The translations under genes were made by a program, and so were the position numbers. A DNA stretch of 64,000 nt from Catenibacterium mitsuokai (GTDB lineage Bacteria; Bacillota_I; Bacilli_A; Erysipelotrichales; Coprobacillaceae), in NCBI RefSeq assembly GCF_025148785.1, contig NZ_CP102271.1, positions 152,001-216,000 of the forward strand, written 5' to 3'. A model generated the notes under the pieces. That model made no database searches. It was not told where the DNA came from and saw only the letters and a list, made by a program, of their open reading frames with translations. Position 1 is the stretch's first letter, and each line of letters begins with the position of its first letter. Of this stretch, positions 20,140 through 30,579 are shown in pieces.

Positions 20140-22392
20140 TGTTTTTTTCTCCTTTTTCTTTCTTTTTATATCTTTTGATGCATCATGCATAGAGAAAGTA
20201 TTCAATCTTAATGCATTCATACATACAAAGAAACTAGATAAACTCATCGCAGCCGCCCCTAACATAGGATTCATCTGCCATCCTGTTAAAGTGATAAATA
20301 CACCAGCAGCAACAGGAATACAAATCGCATTATAGAAAAATGCCCAGAATAAGTTTTCATGGATATTTCTTAATGTTGCACGAGAGAGTCTAATAGCGGC
20401 AGTGACATCTGTTAGCTTGCTATTCATTAAGACAACATCAGCGGCATCTATCGCAATATCAGTGCCTGCCCCAATCGCAATTCCAATATCCGCACGTGTC
20501 AGTGCTGGGGCATCATTGATTCCATCGCCCACCATAGCCACTTTACCTTGTTTCTGTAGATTTCTAATAACACTCTCTTTACCATCAGGTAATACCCCTG
20601 CAATTACCTCATTCACACCTGCTTTTGAACCAATTGCCTGGGCTGTTTCTTGATTATCACCTGTTAACATCACAACCTGAATACCCATATTCTGCATTTC
20701 TTTGATTGCCTGAGGACTATCTTCCTTCATTGTATCAGCAACACAGATCATACCAAGATAATAATCATCATAACTAAAGAATAGTGGTGTTTTACCTTCT
20801 TTAGCCATATTCTTAGCTTGTATTTCAACATCGTCAGGAATATGCTTTTCCATCATCTTGATACTGCCACCTAATACTTCTTTATCGTGAATTAAACCTC
20901 TTAACCCATGTCCAGGCAGTATCTTAAAATCTTTGACTTCTTCATTGCCGTGGTAATAATCAGTAATCGCTTTGCCAAGAGGATGTTCACTATTCTTTTC
21001 TAGACTTGCAGCATAATTTAAAAGTACTTCTTTTTCTATCTTGTAAGGGACCACATCAGTGACTACAGGAGTTCCTTTTGTGATTGTACCTGTCTTATCT
21101 AACGCAATAATATCAATAGAACCTGTGACTTCTAATGATTCAGAAGTTTTGAATAGAATACCATTTTTAGCGCCCATACCATTGCCGACCATAATAGCTA
21201 CGGGTGTTGCAAGACCAAGTGCACATGGACATGAAATAACCAATACAGAAATAGCACGGGCAATAGAGAATCCAATACTCTTTCCTAGAATCATCCAGAC
21301 AATAAATGTGACTAACGCAATACCGATAATCACAGGTACAAAGATACCAGAGACCTGATCCGCTTTCTTTGCGATAGGTGCCTTAGTGGCTGCTGCATCA
21401 CTCACCATCTGAATAATCTGTGAAAGTGTTGTATCTTCCCCTACACGAGTGGCACGTACTTTAATAAAACCTGACTGATTAAGTGTTGCACCTGATACTG
21501 TATCATTCACAGTTTTATCAACAGGAATACTTTCACCTGTTAAGGCAGATTCATCAATAGCTGTAGAACCTTCTATAATTACACCATCGACAGGAATATT
21601 TTCACCCGGTCTGACAATAAACAAATCACCTTTATTGACTTCATCAATTCCTACAGTCACTTCTTTATTGTCTCTAATAATAACGGCAGTCTGAGGCGCA
21701 AGATCCATTAAACTCTTTAAGGCATCTGTTGTACGTCCTTTAGACATTGCCTCTAACATCTTACCTACAGTAATTAAAGTAGGAATCATAGCGGCAGATT
21801 CAAAATAGAGATCATGGCCTAAACTCATGACCTTCATCATCTGTCCTTGGCTCATGGCATCAATCATTAAATATAAAACAACTAAGCTATAACCAAAAGC
21901 AGCACTCGATCCTAATGCGACCAAAGCATCCATGTTAGGAGATAACTGAAATAAGCTCTTATATCCATTAATAAAGAATGCTTTATTAATGACTAAAATA
22001 ATAATAGTCAATAACATCTCTGTCACTGCAAGAGACACATGATTCTCTAAAAATGAAGGCACAGGCCATTTCCACATCATATGACCCATAGATAGATACA
22101 TTAATAGTAATAAGAATACTAAAGAAGTAATCAATCTCTTCTTTAATTTTGGTGTTTCATGATCCACTAAAGAATCATCCTTGACTTTTTCAACACCTTT
22201 TTCACTTGCTCCATATCCAATATTCTCAATTGCTTGAATAACAGACTCAGAAGATGCTGTTCCCTCTACACCCATAGAATTTGTGAGTAAAGAAACTGAA
22301 CAGCTTTCTACACCATTAATATGAGCTACAGTTTTTTCAATACGATTGGCACACGCTGCACAACTCATACCAGTAATATTATATTGTTTCAT
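19930..22392 (-). CDS. copA: Copper-exporting P1B-type ATPase with C-terminal CopZ-like domain
   Basis: It pumps Cu(I) out of the cell. An N-terminal HMA domain carries MSCAAC (residues 9-14). It is followed by transmembrane helices, TGES, the CPC metal site (ISCPCALG), DKTGT, the HPLGKAI motif and GDGINDAP. The core ends at NALRLNTF, where most CopA proteins stop. Here a basic linker joins a second HMA domain (residues 752-820, GMMCGHC) with the size and shape of CopZ. The start overlaps the csoR stop by four bases, so the two are coupled. Confidence 0.95.
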   Translation of the reverse strand: MKQYNITGMSCAACANRIEKTVAHINGVESCSVSLLTNSMGVEGTASSESVIQAIENIGYGASEKGVEKVKDDSLVDHETPKLKKRLITSLVFLLLLMYLSMGHMMWKWPVPSFLENHVSLAVTEMLLTIIILVINKAFFINGYKSLFQLSPNMDALVALGSSAAFGYSLVVLYLMIDAMSQGQMMKVMSLGHDLYFESAAMIPTLITVGKMLEAMSKGRTTDALKSLMDLAPQTAVIIRDNKEVTVGIDEVNKGDLFIVRPGENIPVDGVIIEGSTAIDESALTGESIPVDKTVNDTVSGATLNQSGFIKVRATRVGEDTTLSQIIQMVSDAAATKAPIAKKADQVSGIFVPVIIGIALVTFIVWMILGKSIGFSIARAISVLVISCPCALGLATPVAIMVGNGMGAKNGILFKTSESLEVTGSIDIIALDKTGTITKGTPVVTDVVPYKIEKEVLLNYAASLEKNSEHPLGKAITDYYHGNEEVKDFKILPGHGLRGLIHDKEVLGGSIKMMEKHIPDDVEIQAKNMAKEGKTPLFFSYDDYYLGMICVADTMKEDSPQAIKEMQNMGIQVVMLTGDNQETAQAIGSKAGVNEVIAGVLPDGKESVIRNLQKQGKVAMVGDGINDAPALTRADIGIAIGAGTDIAIDAADVVLMNSKLTDVTAAIRLSRATLRNIHENLFWAFFYNAICIPVAAGVFITLTGWQMNPMLGAAAMSLSSFFVCMNALRLNTFSMHDASKDIKRKKKEKKTMEKTLEITGMMCGHCEMAVKKALEAVDGVESADVSHEKGTAVVTLSKEVSNDVLKKTVEDKDYTVTSIK

Positions 22393-22694
22393 TTCATCAC
22401 CTTCTGTAATACATTCACTAATTCATCAATTGTTTCATCATGACCTTCTTTAATATCATCCACAACACATGTCTTAATATGTTTTGCAAGTAATTCTTTA
22501 TTAAAACTATTCAAAGCTGCATTCACTGCAGAAACCTGAATCAAAATATCAGGACAATAGGCATCTTTTTCAACCATGCCCTCAATTCCTCGAATCTGTC
22601 CTTCAATACGTTTGAGGCGGTTCATAAGTTTTTTCTTCTCTTCTTCACTACGATCCTTATGACGTTCACTACAACAGCAATCTTTTTTGTCCAT
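22389..22694 (-). CDS. csoR: Copper-sensing repressor CsoR
   Basis: A DUF156-family repressor that leaves DNA on binding Cu(I). The Cu ligands Cys-His-Cys are visible in YCPDILIQ and KHIKTC, in a helical body beginning [15 protein letters not shown]. An extra N-terminal CCC stretch follows MDKKD and might add metal sites. AGGAGG at 22702-22707 supports ATG 22694 (22697 is the alternative), giving 101 residues; the longer frame runs through the operator. First gene of csoR-copA. Confidence 0.92.
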   Translation of the reverse strand: MDKKDCCCSERHKDRSEEEKKKLMNRLKRIEGQIRGIEGMVEKDAYCPDILIQVSAVNAALNSFNKELLAKHIKTCVVDDIKEGHDETIDELVNVLQKVMK

Positions 22695-22713
22695 CATTTC
22701 ACCTCCTGTCCCA

Positions 22714-22742
22714 ATCATATACCCTATAGGGGTATACGTCAA
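22714..22742 (-). promoter_or_regulatory. csoR-copA promoter with CsoR operator in the spacer
   Basis: Minus-strand TTGACG (22737-22742), exact 17-base spacer, TATGAT (22714-22719). The palindrome TATACCCTATAGGGGTATA (22718-22736) fills the spacer and matches the known CsoR operator style. This explains copper-relieved autoregulation. Confidence 0.8.
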
Positions 22743-22757
22743 GCGATATGATTGTTG

Positions 22758-22763
22758 TATAAT
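22758..22763 (+). promoter_or_regulatory. -10 element of yybS-gdpP-rplI-dnaB
   Basis: TATAAT 21 bases before the start of the first gene. The CsoR operator lies 22 bases upstream, so copper effects on this promoter are conceivable. Confidence 0.45.
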
Positions 22764-22784
22764 GACCACAAGGAGAAATAAATT

Positions 22785-23675
22785 ATGAAAACAAATAAAC
22801 TTGTGCAGGGCGCACTCATCGCAGCACTCTTTGGTGTCCTTGCAGTACTCAATACAATGACAGGTACGATGTTTGATTCCTTAATAGGCTATGGAATGGC
22901 TATTCCTATGGCTATCTATAGCTATAAAACAGGACTAAAAGAAGCTTTAATGACTTCTCTTGCTTCCATGGTCATTGCTTTCCTATTTGGAACACTCAGC
23001 TATGTATTAATTGTCCTCTCATCACTTGGTATGGGAACAGTTGTAGGACTATGTCTTAAAAATAAAGCTAAGAAAGAAACGATGCTGGTGCTTGGTGCTA
23101 CATTCTTCTTTTTATCTGACTTTTTATATTTCTATATATTCTCAGGAGTACTCGGTATTAACTTAATTGCTGAATCAAAAGAAATGTATAACCAGATTAT
23201 TGCGGTTGTGCCTTCTTTATCCAATGTCTTTACTTTCCAGAACTTTTATAATCTCATTCCACTCTTTATCCTCATCATGTCATTCTTACAGAGTTATTTA
23301 GTCATGATGTTATGTGCATTATTCTTTAAACGCTTAAGAATACCTTTTGATATGAGTATTCATATTGCGACATTTAGATTCAGTCCTAAAATGGGATATA
23401 TTCTAGCAATCATGCTTGCAGGTAGTATTCTGGCAAGACAATATTTTGGAAATGTTGTTATTGTACAATATCTCTATTTTATTAGTATCTTAGGATTTAT
23501 GGTGGATGGTCTGGCTTTCTTATCTTTTTATCTTATTATCAGAAACCATGGTCGTTATTCTAACTTGCTTATTTTCTTGGTATTTATACCATTCCTACAG
23601 TCACTATTAGTTATACTAGGAATTATTGATATATTTGTTGAAATACGTCAAATACTGTATAATAAGTATCAATAA
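22785..23675 (+). CDS. DUF2232 (YybS-like) membrane protein
   Basis: A 296-residue polytopic protein with about eight hydrophobic segments. Sequence style and position directly upstream of gdpP-rplI-dnaB match the YybS family of Firmicutes. The family resembles small-molecule transporter S components, but its function is not established. It ends 14 bases before gdpP, with an AAGGAGG between. Confidence 0.8.
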   Translation: MKTNKLVQGALIAALFGVLAVLNTMTGTMFDSLIGYGMAIPMAIYSYKTGLKEALMTSLASMVIAFLFGTLSYVLIVLSSLGMGTVVGLCLKNKAKKETMLVLGATFFFLSDFLYFYIFSGVLGINLIAESKEMYNQIIAVVPSLSNVFTFQNFYNLIPLFILIMSFLQSYLVMMLCALFFKRLRIPFDMSIHIATFRFSPKMGYILAIMLAGSILARQYFGNVVIVQYLYFISILGFMVDGLAFLSFYLIIRNHGRYSNLLIFLVFIPFLQSLLVILGIIDIFVEIRQILYNKYQ

Positions 23676-23689
23676 GGAGGGCTTCTACA

Positions 23690-25651
23690 ATGACGAGAAA
23701 AGTTGCACAAATTAGAAATATCTTTGTTCTTTTACTCGTATTTATAATCTTTGCCGCCTTTGCGGCCTTTGGCATATTTCATCAGGCCTGGATGCTTCGT
23801 CTTGCGATATTTGCAGTTATTACGAATGTGGTCTATATTTCATTGTTGTTCTATATGAGCTACTTAATGGAGCAAAACAGCTATTCAGTCAGCGATGCAT
23901 TAGGTATTGATGCCAAGAATGCCTTGATCTATGGTGGTGTAGGACTTATTCAATATGATGAAAATAGAAACATCACATGGGTCTCAGATTTCTTAAAGGC
24001 ATTAAATATCAATATTGTAGGAATTAAGCTATTAGAATGGCAGCCTACACTTGCCAGTCTTTTTGATGATGAAGATGTCAAAATAATAGAAGTCAAAGGA
24101 AAAAAATTTGAAGTCTATAATAGTGCAGATACAAGACTCATCTATATGAAGGATGTGACACAATATGTGTCTTTATCACAGGACTATGAAGATATTCAGG
24201 TATGCATGGGTTATATTACTGTAGATAACTATGATGAAATTATTGCGAATGTAGATGAATCACAGAAGGTAAAGATTCAAAACTTATGCCGTAGTACAAT
24301 TACTGACTGGGCATATAAGAATGGTATGATTATTAGACGTTATCAGACAGGTAAATACATTGTCTTCTTTAATGAACGTATCTATAAGAAACTTATTGAA
24401 TCTAAATTCTCTATTTTAGATGACTTCAAGAATGCGATAGAAGAATTGGATGTTCTTATGACACTCTCTATTGGTATTGGTAGAAGTACAAAAGTATTAA
24501 GAGAACTAGAAGAACTCGCTTCTTCCGCATTAAGCCTTGCTTATTCACGCGGTGGTGACCAGATTGCGATTAAGAGTGGTAAAGATCATGTGCGTTACTT
24601 TGGTGGTAAGACCGATGCATTTGAAACATCCTCTAAAGTACGTTCACGTATTATGGCACAGTCTCTTGCGGGACTTATTACACGTTCACGCAATGTTCTC
24701 ATTATGGGACATAAGAATTCAGATTTAGATTCATTTGGAGCGTCTCTTGCGGCAGCACGTATTGTAGAGAATTTAGGGAAGAAAGCTAATATAGTCATTG
24801 ATTATGAATCTCTTGAAGAAAAAACAAAAGGTGTCGTAGAAATGTTGAGAAGTAATCCTGATTATAAGGGACTCATGTTGACTATTTCAGAAGCACTTGA
24901 AAAAGCCAATAAGAATACTTTATTAATCAGTGTGGATAACCATAAGGATTCACTTGCTATCAGTCGTTCAGTGCTTGATAAAGTAAAGAACAAGGTCATT
25001 ATTGACCACCATCGTCGTAGTGAAGAATTCATTTCTTCACCGGTTCTAACATACTTAGAGCCATCTGCATCCTCTACAGTAGAATTACTTGTAGAACTAT
25101 TTGATTATCAGCAGCATGAAATTGAAATTTCATCTCTTGATGCGACAATCATGTATACAGGGATGCTTGTTGATACAAACTATTTTAGACAGCATGTGGG
25201 TACAAGAACATTCCAGTCAGCGGCTAAACTCAAAGAAGCGCAGGCTGACTTATCACTTGCTTATGAATTATTAGAAGATTCATTTGAATGTATGAAAGAA
25301 ATATTTGATATCACAGAATCAGCTTATCGTTATAAGGATAAATTCCTTATTGCGACAGGCAAAGATGAGGAACTTAGCCGTTCTACTCTTGCAAAAGCAG
25401 CCAATCAATTGGTATATGTTTCTGGCATTTATGCTGCATTTGCGATAGGATATATATCTAAGAACACAGTTGCAATCAGCGCACGTAGTTCTAAGAAGGT
25501 CAATGTCCAGATGATTATGGAAAATGATGCTTTACATGGAGGCGGACACTTCTCTATGGCCGCCTGTCAGATTGAAAATGTGACAATCGAAGAAGCAAAA
25601 GAGAGATTAGAACATGCAATAGATGCATATTTGGAAGATAGGGGTGTATAA
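23690..25651 (+). CDS. gdpP: Cyclic di-AMP phosphodiesterase GdpP
   Basis: It hydrolyses c-di-AMP to pApA at the membrane, setting potassium and cell-wall homeostasis. Two N-terminal transmembrane helices (residues 10-60) are followed by a PAS-like region, then a degenerate GGDEF domain, then DHH/DHHA1. Catalytic DHH motifs are NSDLDSFG (near residue 345), DHHRRS (near residue 440) and the late GGGHFSMAA. 653 residues is the expected size. rplI begins three bases after the stop. Confidence 0.95.
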   Translation: MTRKVAQIRNIFVLLLVFIIFAAFAAFGIFHQAWMLRLAIFAVITNVVYISLLFYMSYLMEQNSYSVSDALGIDAKNALIYGGVGLIQYDENRNITWVSDFLKALNINIVGIKLLEWQPTLASLFDDEDVKIIEVKGKKFEVYNSADTRLIYMKDVTQYVSLSQDYEDIQVCMGYITVDNYDEIIANVDESQKVKIQNLCRSTITDWAYKNGMIIRRYQTGKYIVFFNERIYKKLIESKFSILDDFKNAIEELDVLMTLSIGIGRSTKVLRELEELASSALSLAYSRGGDQIAIKSGKDHVRYFGGKTDAFETSSKVRSRIMAQSLAGLITRSRNVLIMGHKNSDLDSFGASLAAARIVENLGKKANIVIDYESLEEKTKGVVEMLRSNPDYKGLMLTISEALEKANKNTLLISVDNHKDSLAISRSVLDKVKNKVIIDHHRRSEEFISSPVLTYLEPSASSTVELLVELFDYQQHEIEISSLDATIMYTGMLVDTNYFRQHVGTRTFQSAAKLKEAQADLSLAYELLEDSFECMKEIFDITESAYRYKDKFLIATGKDEELSRSTLAKAANQLVYVSGIYAAFAIGYISKNTVAISARSSKKVNVQMIMENDALHGGGHFSMAACQIENVTIEEAKERLEHAIDAYLEDRGV

Positions 25652-25654
25652 GAT

Positions 25655-26101
25655 ATGAAAGTTATTTTATTAGAAGATGTGAAAAAAGTTGGTAAGAAGG
25701 GTGAAATCGTTAATGTATCTGACGGTTATGGACAGAACTTCTTAATCAAGAATGGGAAAGCTTTAATGGCAACAGAAACAGGTAAAAAGATTGTTGCCCA
25801 GCAGGAAGAAGAAAAGAAACAGGAAGACTTAAAGAGAAAAGAAGAAGCTCAGGAACTTGCAAAGAAGCTTGAAGCTATCGTAGTTGAATTCAAGGTTAAG
25901 ACTGGTAAGGATGGTAAGAGCTTTGATCATGTTTCTACAAAACATATCGCAAAGAAATTATTAGAAGAATATGGTATTAAGATTGATAAGAGAAAGTTCA
26001 TTAATGCTTATCCAGTAGGTGCTTTAGGAACTACTAAGTTTAAGATTGAACTTTATAAAGGTGTTATTGCGACTATCAATGTTCATCTATCTGAAAAATA
26101 A
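25655..26101 (+). CDS. rplI: 50S ribosomal protein L9
   Basis: Standard L9: the N-terminal fold [19 protein letters not shown] is joined by a long charged helix (residues 50-75) to the C-terminal domain. 148 residues. It lies in the conserved gdpP-rplI-dnaB order with very short spacers. Confidence 0.97.
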   Translation: MKVILLEDVKKVGKKGEIVNVSDGYGQNFLIKNGKALMATETGKKIVAQQEEEKKQEDLKRKEEAQELAKKLEAIVVEFKVKTGKDGKSFDHVSTKHIAKKLLEEYGIKIDKRKFINAYPVGALGTTKFKIELYKGVIATINVHLSEK

Positions 26102-26112
26102 GGTGAATACTT

Positions 26113-27474
26113 ATGGATACAAGAGAACTCCCTCATGACTTAGAGGCAGAACGTGCATTGTTAGGGGCGATGTTGATTGATAAGAACGCATGTAATGATG
26201 TCATCAACATGGCAACACCTCAGGATTTCTATCTTGATGCGCATCGACTGATCTTTACAGGCATGAAGTTCCTTCATGACAGTAATAAACCGATTGATGC
26301 AACAACAGTGACTGATTATTTAATCAACCAGAAGATATTAGAAAAAGTAGGCGGTGTAGATTACTTATTGGTACTTGCGAATTCTGTACCTACAGTAGCC
26401 CATACAACACATTATCTTCAGATCTTAAATGAGAAGTCATTACTCAGAAGACTCATTAAAGAAGCCACAACTATCGTACAGGATGCTTATGGTGAAATTA
26501 CTGATATCAATGATTTTATTGATACAGTAGAAAAAGATGTCTTAGAAGTCACAAGAGATAGAAATGCCGGGGAATTCAAGACAATTGAAAGTGTTGTACA
26601 GAATGTCACAGCCAGAATGAATCTCCTTCAGAAAAATGGTGGAGTTGTCTCTGGTGTAAAAACAGGCTATAAAGAATTAGATAAATTAACATCGGGCTTC
26701 CAACCAGGTGATTTAGTTATTCTTGCGGCTAGACCTTCTGTAGGTAAAACAGCCTTTGCCTTGAATATTGGTTTTAATTCATCACTTAATAGTGAAGAGG
26801 CTGTCGCAATATTCTCACTAGAAATGCCTGCTGAACAGCTTGTAACCAGATTAATATGTTGTGCAGGATCTATTGATAACGATAAATTAAAAACAGGTGC
26901 GATTTTGAAAGAGAATGCGAATAAATATTATGCAGCAGCAGATCGTGTCACACGTTGTAATTTATATATTGATGATACACCAGCAATTAAGATTGGTGAA
27001 ATTGCTGCTAAATGTAGAAGACTGCAAAGAGAACAGGGTTTAAAGATGGTTATTATCGATTACCTTCAGCTGATCTCTGGTCCATCTTCATCAAGAGAAT
27101 CAAGACAGCAGGAAGTATCAGATATCTCTAGACAGTTAAAGGCATTAGCTAGAGAATTGAAGTGTCCTGTTATTGCCTTATCACAGCTTTCTCGTCAGGT
27201 TGAACAGCGTAAAGGAAAACCGATGTTGTCCGACTTAAGAGAATCTGGAGCCATCGAACAGGATGCCGATATTGTAGCCTTTCTTCATCGTGAAGACTAT
27301 CAGAATAAAGAAAAAGAAGCAGAAACAAACGGCTTAACAGAAATCGTTGTGGCCAAGCACAGAAATGGTGCAACAGCTGATATCAGCCTTGTATTTGAAA
27401 AACAATACTCTCGTTTCTCAGATTACTATACAGGTCCAGAAAACCAGAATAGTGGTGAAGGACTAAGAATTTAA
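26113..27474 (+). CDS. dnaB: Replicative DNA helicase DnaB (DnaC in Bacillus)
   Basis: A hexameric 5'-3' helicase of the replisome. N-terminal collar opens LPHDLEAERALLGAML; RecA-type motor has Walker A ARPSVGKTAF (near residue 210) and Walker B VIIDYLQL; the SGAIEQDADIV segment is intact. 453 residues, no intein. The stop codon touches the left end of a transposon relic. Confidence 0.96.
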   Translation: MDTRELPHDLEAERALLGAMLIDKNACNDVINMATPQDFYLDAHRLIFTGMKFLHDSNKPIDATTVTDYLINQKILEKVGGVDYLLVLANSVPTVAHTTHYLQILNEKSLLRRLIKEATTIVQDAYGEITDINDFIDTVEKDVLEVTRDRNAGEFKTIESVVQNVTARMNLLQKNGGVVSGVKTGYKELDKLTSGFQPGDLVILAARPSVGKTAFALNIGFNSSLNSEEAVAIFSLEMPAEQLVTRLICCAGSIDNDKLKTGAILKENANKYYAAADRVTRCNLYIDDTPAIKIGEIAAKCRRLQREQGLKMVIIDYLQLISGPSSSRESRQQEVSDISRQLKALARELKCPVIALSQLSRQVEQRKGKPMLSDLRESGAIEQDADIVAFLHREDYQNKEKEAETNGLTEIVVAKHRNGATADISLVFEKQYSRFSDYYTGPENQNSGEGLRI

Positions 27475-27476
27475 AA

Positions 27477-27532
27477 GAGGCTGTAACGAATAGATAGTAT
27501 TTACTACTACCTTGAGCGTTACAGCTCTTTTT
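27477..27532 (+). terminator. Terminator after dnaB formed by the relic's left end
   Basis: GAGgCTGTAACG pairs with CGTTACAGCTC, followed by TTTTT at 27528-27532. One base is bulged and the loop is about 28 bases. Confidence 0.55.
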
Positions 27533-27548
27533 CGTATATCCAAAGCCA

Positions 27549-27585
27549 AAAAGGTTATTCACTACTGCATGGTGAATAACCTTTT
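27549..27585. terminator. Hairpin in IS relic
   Basis: AAAAGGTTATTCAC pairs with GTGAATAACCTTTT around a nine-base loop. A and T tracts on both flanks would let it act in either direction. Confidence 0.6.
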
Positions 27586-27637
27586 CATATTCCAGACGCA
27601 CTTAAAAAGAACCTGCCCATTTCCTAAAAAAATTTTA

Positions 27638-27850
27638 TCAGCAGATAAACAATCTGAGCATCATGAGACCATCATACTCGTGAGAATTTCTATGAGTGAA
27701 GTCAAAAAACTTGTTTATATCTGTCCTTTCCGTAACTTCAATCACAGTTCTTGAAACATCATCAGCAGGTATATCTTTTTCAAAAGAAATATTAAAATCT
27801 AGTAGCGCATATGTCTGATATGCCGTATAATCTTGTTGGTATGTTTTCAT
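27638..27850 (-). pseudogene. N-terminal fragment of IS1182-family transposase
   Basis: 70 residues resembling only the start of IS1182-type transposases: DFNISFEKDIPADDVSR, a KFFDF block, then HEYDGLMMLRL. The DDE catalytic region is absent. The frame ends just after the conserved MMLR stretch, so the protein cannot transpose by itself. Confidence 0.6.
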
Positions 27851-27869
27851 GGTAGAATTAATGTACCAT

Positions 27870-27896
27870 AAAAGGCGGACTTCGGTCCGCCTTTTA
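27870..27896. terminator. UUCG hairpin in IS relic
   Basis: AAAGGCGGAC, TTCG tetraloop, GTCCGCCTTT, with A and T tracts on both sides. Very stable and usable in both directions. Confidence 0.75.
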
Positions 27897-27939
27897 CTGT
27901 TTATGAAACTATAATGAGTTATTTACCCGTTACAGCCTC

Positions 27940-28566
27940 TTATTTTCTTGGTCTGAATTGTATTTTTTTCTGATTCTCAAATTTAATAGGCTTTTCTACT
28001 ATTTCATGACAATGACGACAACGTGGTTCATAGGCTTCCTTTGCACCTACTAAGACAATAGGATCATTAAAAGAAGCAGGTTTACCATTAATAATACGCT
28101 GTGTTCTTGTGGCAGGTGCACCACATTTTGCACAAACTGCAGTTAACTTAGTCACAAACTCAGCACGTGTTAATAAATCAGGTAAGACACCAAATGGTTC
28201 ACCACGGAAATCTTTATCTAAACCAGCAACCATCACACGTAATCCACTATCTGCAAGATATTCACAGATATCTACCACATCTTCATCAAAGAACTGTACT
28301 TCATCAATAGCTACAACATCAGTATCATAATTCACATGATCAAGTATTTCCTTTGCTTCACTGATGACAATACAAGGTACTTTACTTCCTGCATGTGAGG
28401 CAATTTCAGTTGTAGAATAACGATCATCAATCTTTGGCTTAAACACAAGAATATTTTTTCTCGCATAAGAGAGTACATTAATACGACGAATCAATTCTTC
28501 TGTTTTTCCTGCAAACATACATCCACAGATGACTTCTATCCATCCTTCACGATATTGATTATACAT
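27940..28566 (-). CDS. tdk: Thymidine kinase
   Basis: Salvage enzyme that phosphorylates thymidine. Walker A is GCMFAGKTEEL (residues 15-25), Walker B/lid VVAIDEVQFFDED, and the zinc site is formed by CAKCG and CRHC. 208 residues, type II thymidine kinase. It is convergent with dnaB, separated by the IS relic; the last codon and stop abut the relic's right terminal repeat. Confidence 0.95.
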   Translation of the reverse strand: MYNQYREGWIEVICGCMFAGKTEELIRRINVLSYARKNILVFKPKIDDRYSTTEIASHAGSKVPCIVISEAKEILDHVNYDTDVVAIDEVQFFDEDVVDICEYLADSGLRVMVAGLDKDFRGEPFGVLPDLLTRAEFVTKLTAVCAKCGAPATRTQRIINGKPASFNDPIVLVGAKEAYEPRCRHCHEIVEKPIKFENQKKIQFRPRK

Positions 28567-28666
28567 TTAATAAAACCTCCTAAAAGTTCACATAGATTTC
28601 ATATACTCACTGTATTATACAGTTGTAGAGAAGAAAAACCATAAAAAATTTCCCCTGAATCCCATT

Positions 28667-28698
28667 AAAAAGAGTCGGTCACCATACCGACTCTTTTT
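28667..28698 (-). terminator. Terminator of HAD gene
   Basis: AAAAAGAGTCGGT, six-base loop, ACCGACTCTTTTT: a perfect 13-base-pair stem including the tracts. Confidence 0.85.
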
Positions 28699-28699
28699 G

Positions 28700-29344
28700 T
28701 TAGTTTAATTCATCAATTACTTCATCAAGAGAATCTAATATTTTATATGTTTTGCTTGCATATTCTTCTGTAGGATATTTCATATCAGGAATACAGATCA
28801 CTTTAATACCAGCTGAAGAAGCGGCCTGAATACCTGCTTCACTATCTTCTAATACAATCGCTTCATCAGTCTTTACACCAAGCTTTTCACATGACTTTAA
28901 GAATACTTCTGGATGTGGTTTACCATGAGTTACTTCATCACCACAGATAGAATCATCAAAATATTGTGTAATATGAGCCTGTGCTAGAATAGTATCAACA
29001 CGATCACGATTAGAAGAAGTAGCGACAATAGTCTTATAACCATTTTCTTTTAAATAATTAAGAAGCACTAATAAACCTTTCTTAATAGGAACTCCTTCTG
29101 TTTCAAAACGTTTTGCCATTAAAGCATGTACATCTTTAATGACATCATCAATAGGAAAGTCCTTACCATAAGTATCGTAAAATCTTTCATAGATTCCTTT
29201 GATAGGTTTCCCTAATAAAGTTTTATAGAATGTTTCATCCATTGTCAAATTCATTGGTTTTATGATTTCTTGGTAACATTCAAAAGTCACTCTTTCAGAG
29301 TCAATCATCAAACCATCCATATCAAATATAACTGCCTTTATCAT
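28700..29344 (-). CDS. HAD-superfamily phosphatase (beta-phosphoglucomutase/Gph-like)
   Basis: Cytoplasmic HAD hydrolase with motif I FDMDGLMID (nucleophile Asp), motif II TSSNRD, Lys in GKPHPE and motif IV LEDSEAGIQAA. The helical cap lies between motifs I and II. The GKPHPEVF and DSEAG forms are shared by phosphatases and beta-phosphoglucomutases, so the substrate is open. GGAGG lies 9 bases before ATG 29344; the extra N-terminus from TTG 29401 has no support. 214 residues. Confidence 0.85.
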   Translation of the reverse strand: MIKAVIFDMDGLMIDSERVTFECYQEIIKPMNLTMDETFYKTLLGKPIKGIYERFYDTYGKDFPIDDVIKDVHALMAKRFETEGVPIKKGLLVLLNYLKENGYKTIVATSSNRDRVDTILAQAHITQYFDDSICGDEVTHGKPHPEVFLKSCEKLGVKTDEAIVLEDSEAGIQAASSAGIKVICIPDMKYPTEEYASKTYKILDSLDEVIDELN

Positions 29345-29502
29345 AATTCCTAACCTCCAACATATATATTCAAGTATATAAGAAATAGAAACCGTGTTCA
29401 ATTAATTGCGAAAAATAATTGAATATATTATAATGGGTACGATTTGGAAGAATTAACCAATTTATATGATGAAATCAACATTATTAAAAGAAAGGATAGA
29501 AG

Positions 29503-30579
29503 ATGAATACACTATTAGAAAGACTACAGACAGTAGAAAAAAGATATGAAGAATTAACACAGATCCTTATGGATCCATCTATTGCGAATGATATTCAGAA
29601 GATGACACAAGCTTCTAAAGAACAGGCTTCTTTAGAAAAGGCTTATAACCTATATAAAGAATACAAGGCTTTATTAGATGGTATCGAAGAAGCCAAAGAA
29701 TTATTAAATGAAAATGATCCTGAAATCAAAGAAATGGCTAAGATGGAATTAGAAGAATTAGAAAAGAAACAGCCAATCATGGAACATGATATCCAGATTG
29801 AATTAATTCCTAAGGATCCAAATGATGAAAAGAACGTAGTAATGGAAATCCGTGGTGCAGCCGGAGGAGATGAAGGTAATATCTTCGCAGGTGACTTATT
29901 TAGAATGTATTCTAAGTATGCTGAATCACAGGGATGGAAGATTGAAATTGAAGATGCTCAGCCTTCTGAAGCAGGAGGATATTCACTTATATCATTTATT
30001 ATCAAGGGGAATGGTGTATATTCTAAGATGAAGTTTGAATCTGGTTCACATCGTGTACAGCGTGTGCCTAAGACTGAAACACAGGGACGTGTTCATACAT
30101 CAACTGCCACAGTATTAGTTATGCCAGAAGCAGAAGAAGTAGATATCGATATTGATCCAAAGGATTTAAGAATTGATACTTACCGTTCATCTGGTGCTGG
30201 AGGACAGCATATCAATAAGACTGACTCTGCCGTACGTATTACACATATTCCAACAGGAATTGTAGCAACAAGCCAGGATGGTCGTTCACAGCATGATAAC
30301 CGTGCGAAGGCTATGCAGTCATTACGTACAAGAGTTTATGAAGCTAAATTAAGAGAAGAAGAAGAAAAACTAGGAAACGAACGTCGTAATAAGATTGGTT
30401 CAGGTGATCGTGCTGAAAAGATCAGAACATACAACTATCCTCAGAACCGTGTTACTGACCATCGTATTGGTTTAACTATTCAGCAGTTAGATCGTATTAT
30501 GGAAGGTAAACTAGAACCAATTATCGATGCATTAATTAATGAAGACCAGAGACTAAAACTTCTAGGAGAAGAAGAATAA
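29503..30579 (+). CDS. prfA: Peptide chain release factor 1
   Basis: Reads UAA and UAG and triggers peptidyl-tRNA hydrolysis. GGQ lies near residues 232-234 in [12 protein letters not shown], and the codon-recognition region around residue 190 follows the RF1 pattern ([14 protein letters not shown]). 358 residues. prmC, which methylates this Gln, follows immediately. Confidence 0.96.
   Translation: MNTLLERLQTVEKRYEELTQILMDPSIANDIQKMTQASKEQASLEKAYNLYKEYKALLDGIEEAKELLNENDPEIKEMAKMELEELEKKQPIMEHDIQIELIPKDPNDEKNVVMEIRGAAGGDEGNIFAGDLFRMYSKYAESQGWKIEIEDAQPSEAGGYSLISFIIKGNGVYSKMKFESGSHRVQRVPKTETQGRVHTSTATVLVMPEAEEVDIDIDPKDLRIDTYRSSGAGGQHINKTDSAVRITHIPTGIVATSQDGRSQHDNRAKAMQSLRTRVYEAKLREEEEKLGNERRNKIGSGDRAEKIRTYNYPQNRVTDHRIGLTIQQLDRIMEGKLEPIIDALINEDQRLKLLGEEE

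Larger units (their letters stand above)
27475..27941 (-). mobile_element. Internally deleted IS1182-like element
   Basis: Perfect 14-bp inverted repeats AAGAGGCTGTAACG (27475-27488) and CGTTACAGCCTCTT (27928-27941) bound 467 bp that contain the N-terminal part of a transposase on the minus strand. The left end also forms a terminator with CGTTACAGCTC at 27517-27527. The element fits exactly between the dnaB stop and the tdk stop, which lies inside the right repeat. No clear target duplication is visible. Confidence 0.6.

Noticed and set aside
27512-27754. 80-codon plus-strand frame after dnaB
   Set aside because: No ribosome binding site; it runs through terminator hairpins and opposite the transposase fragment.
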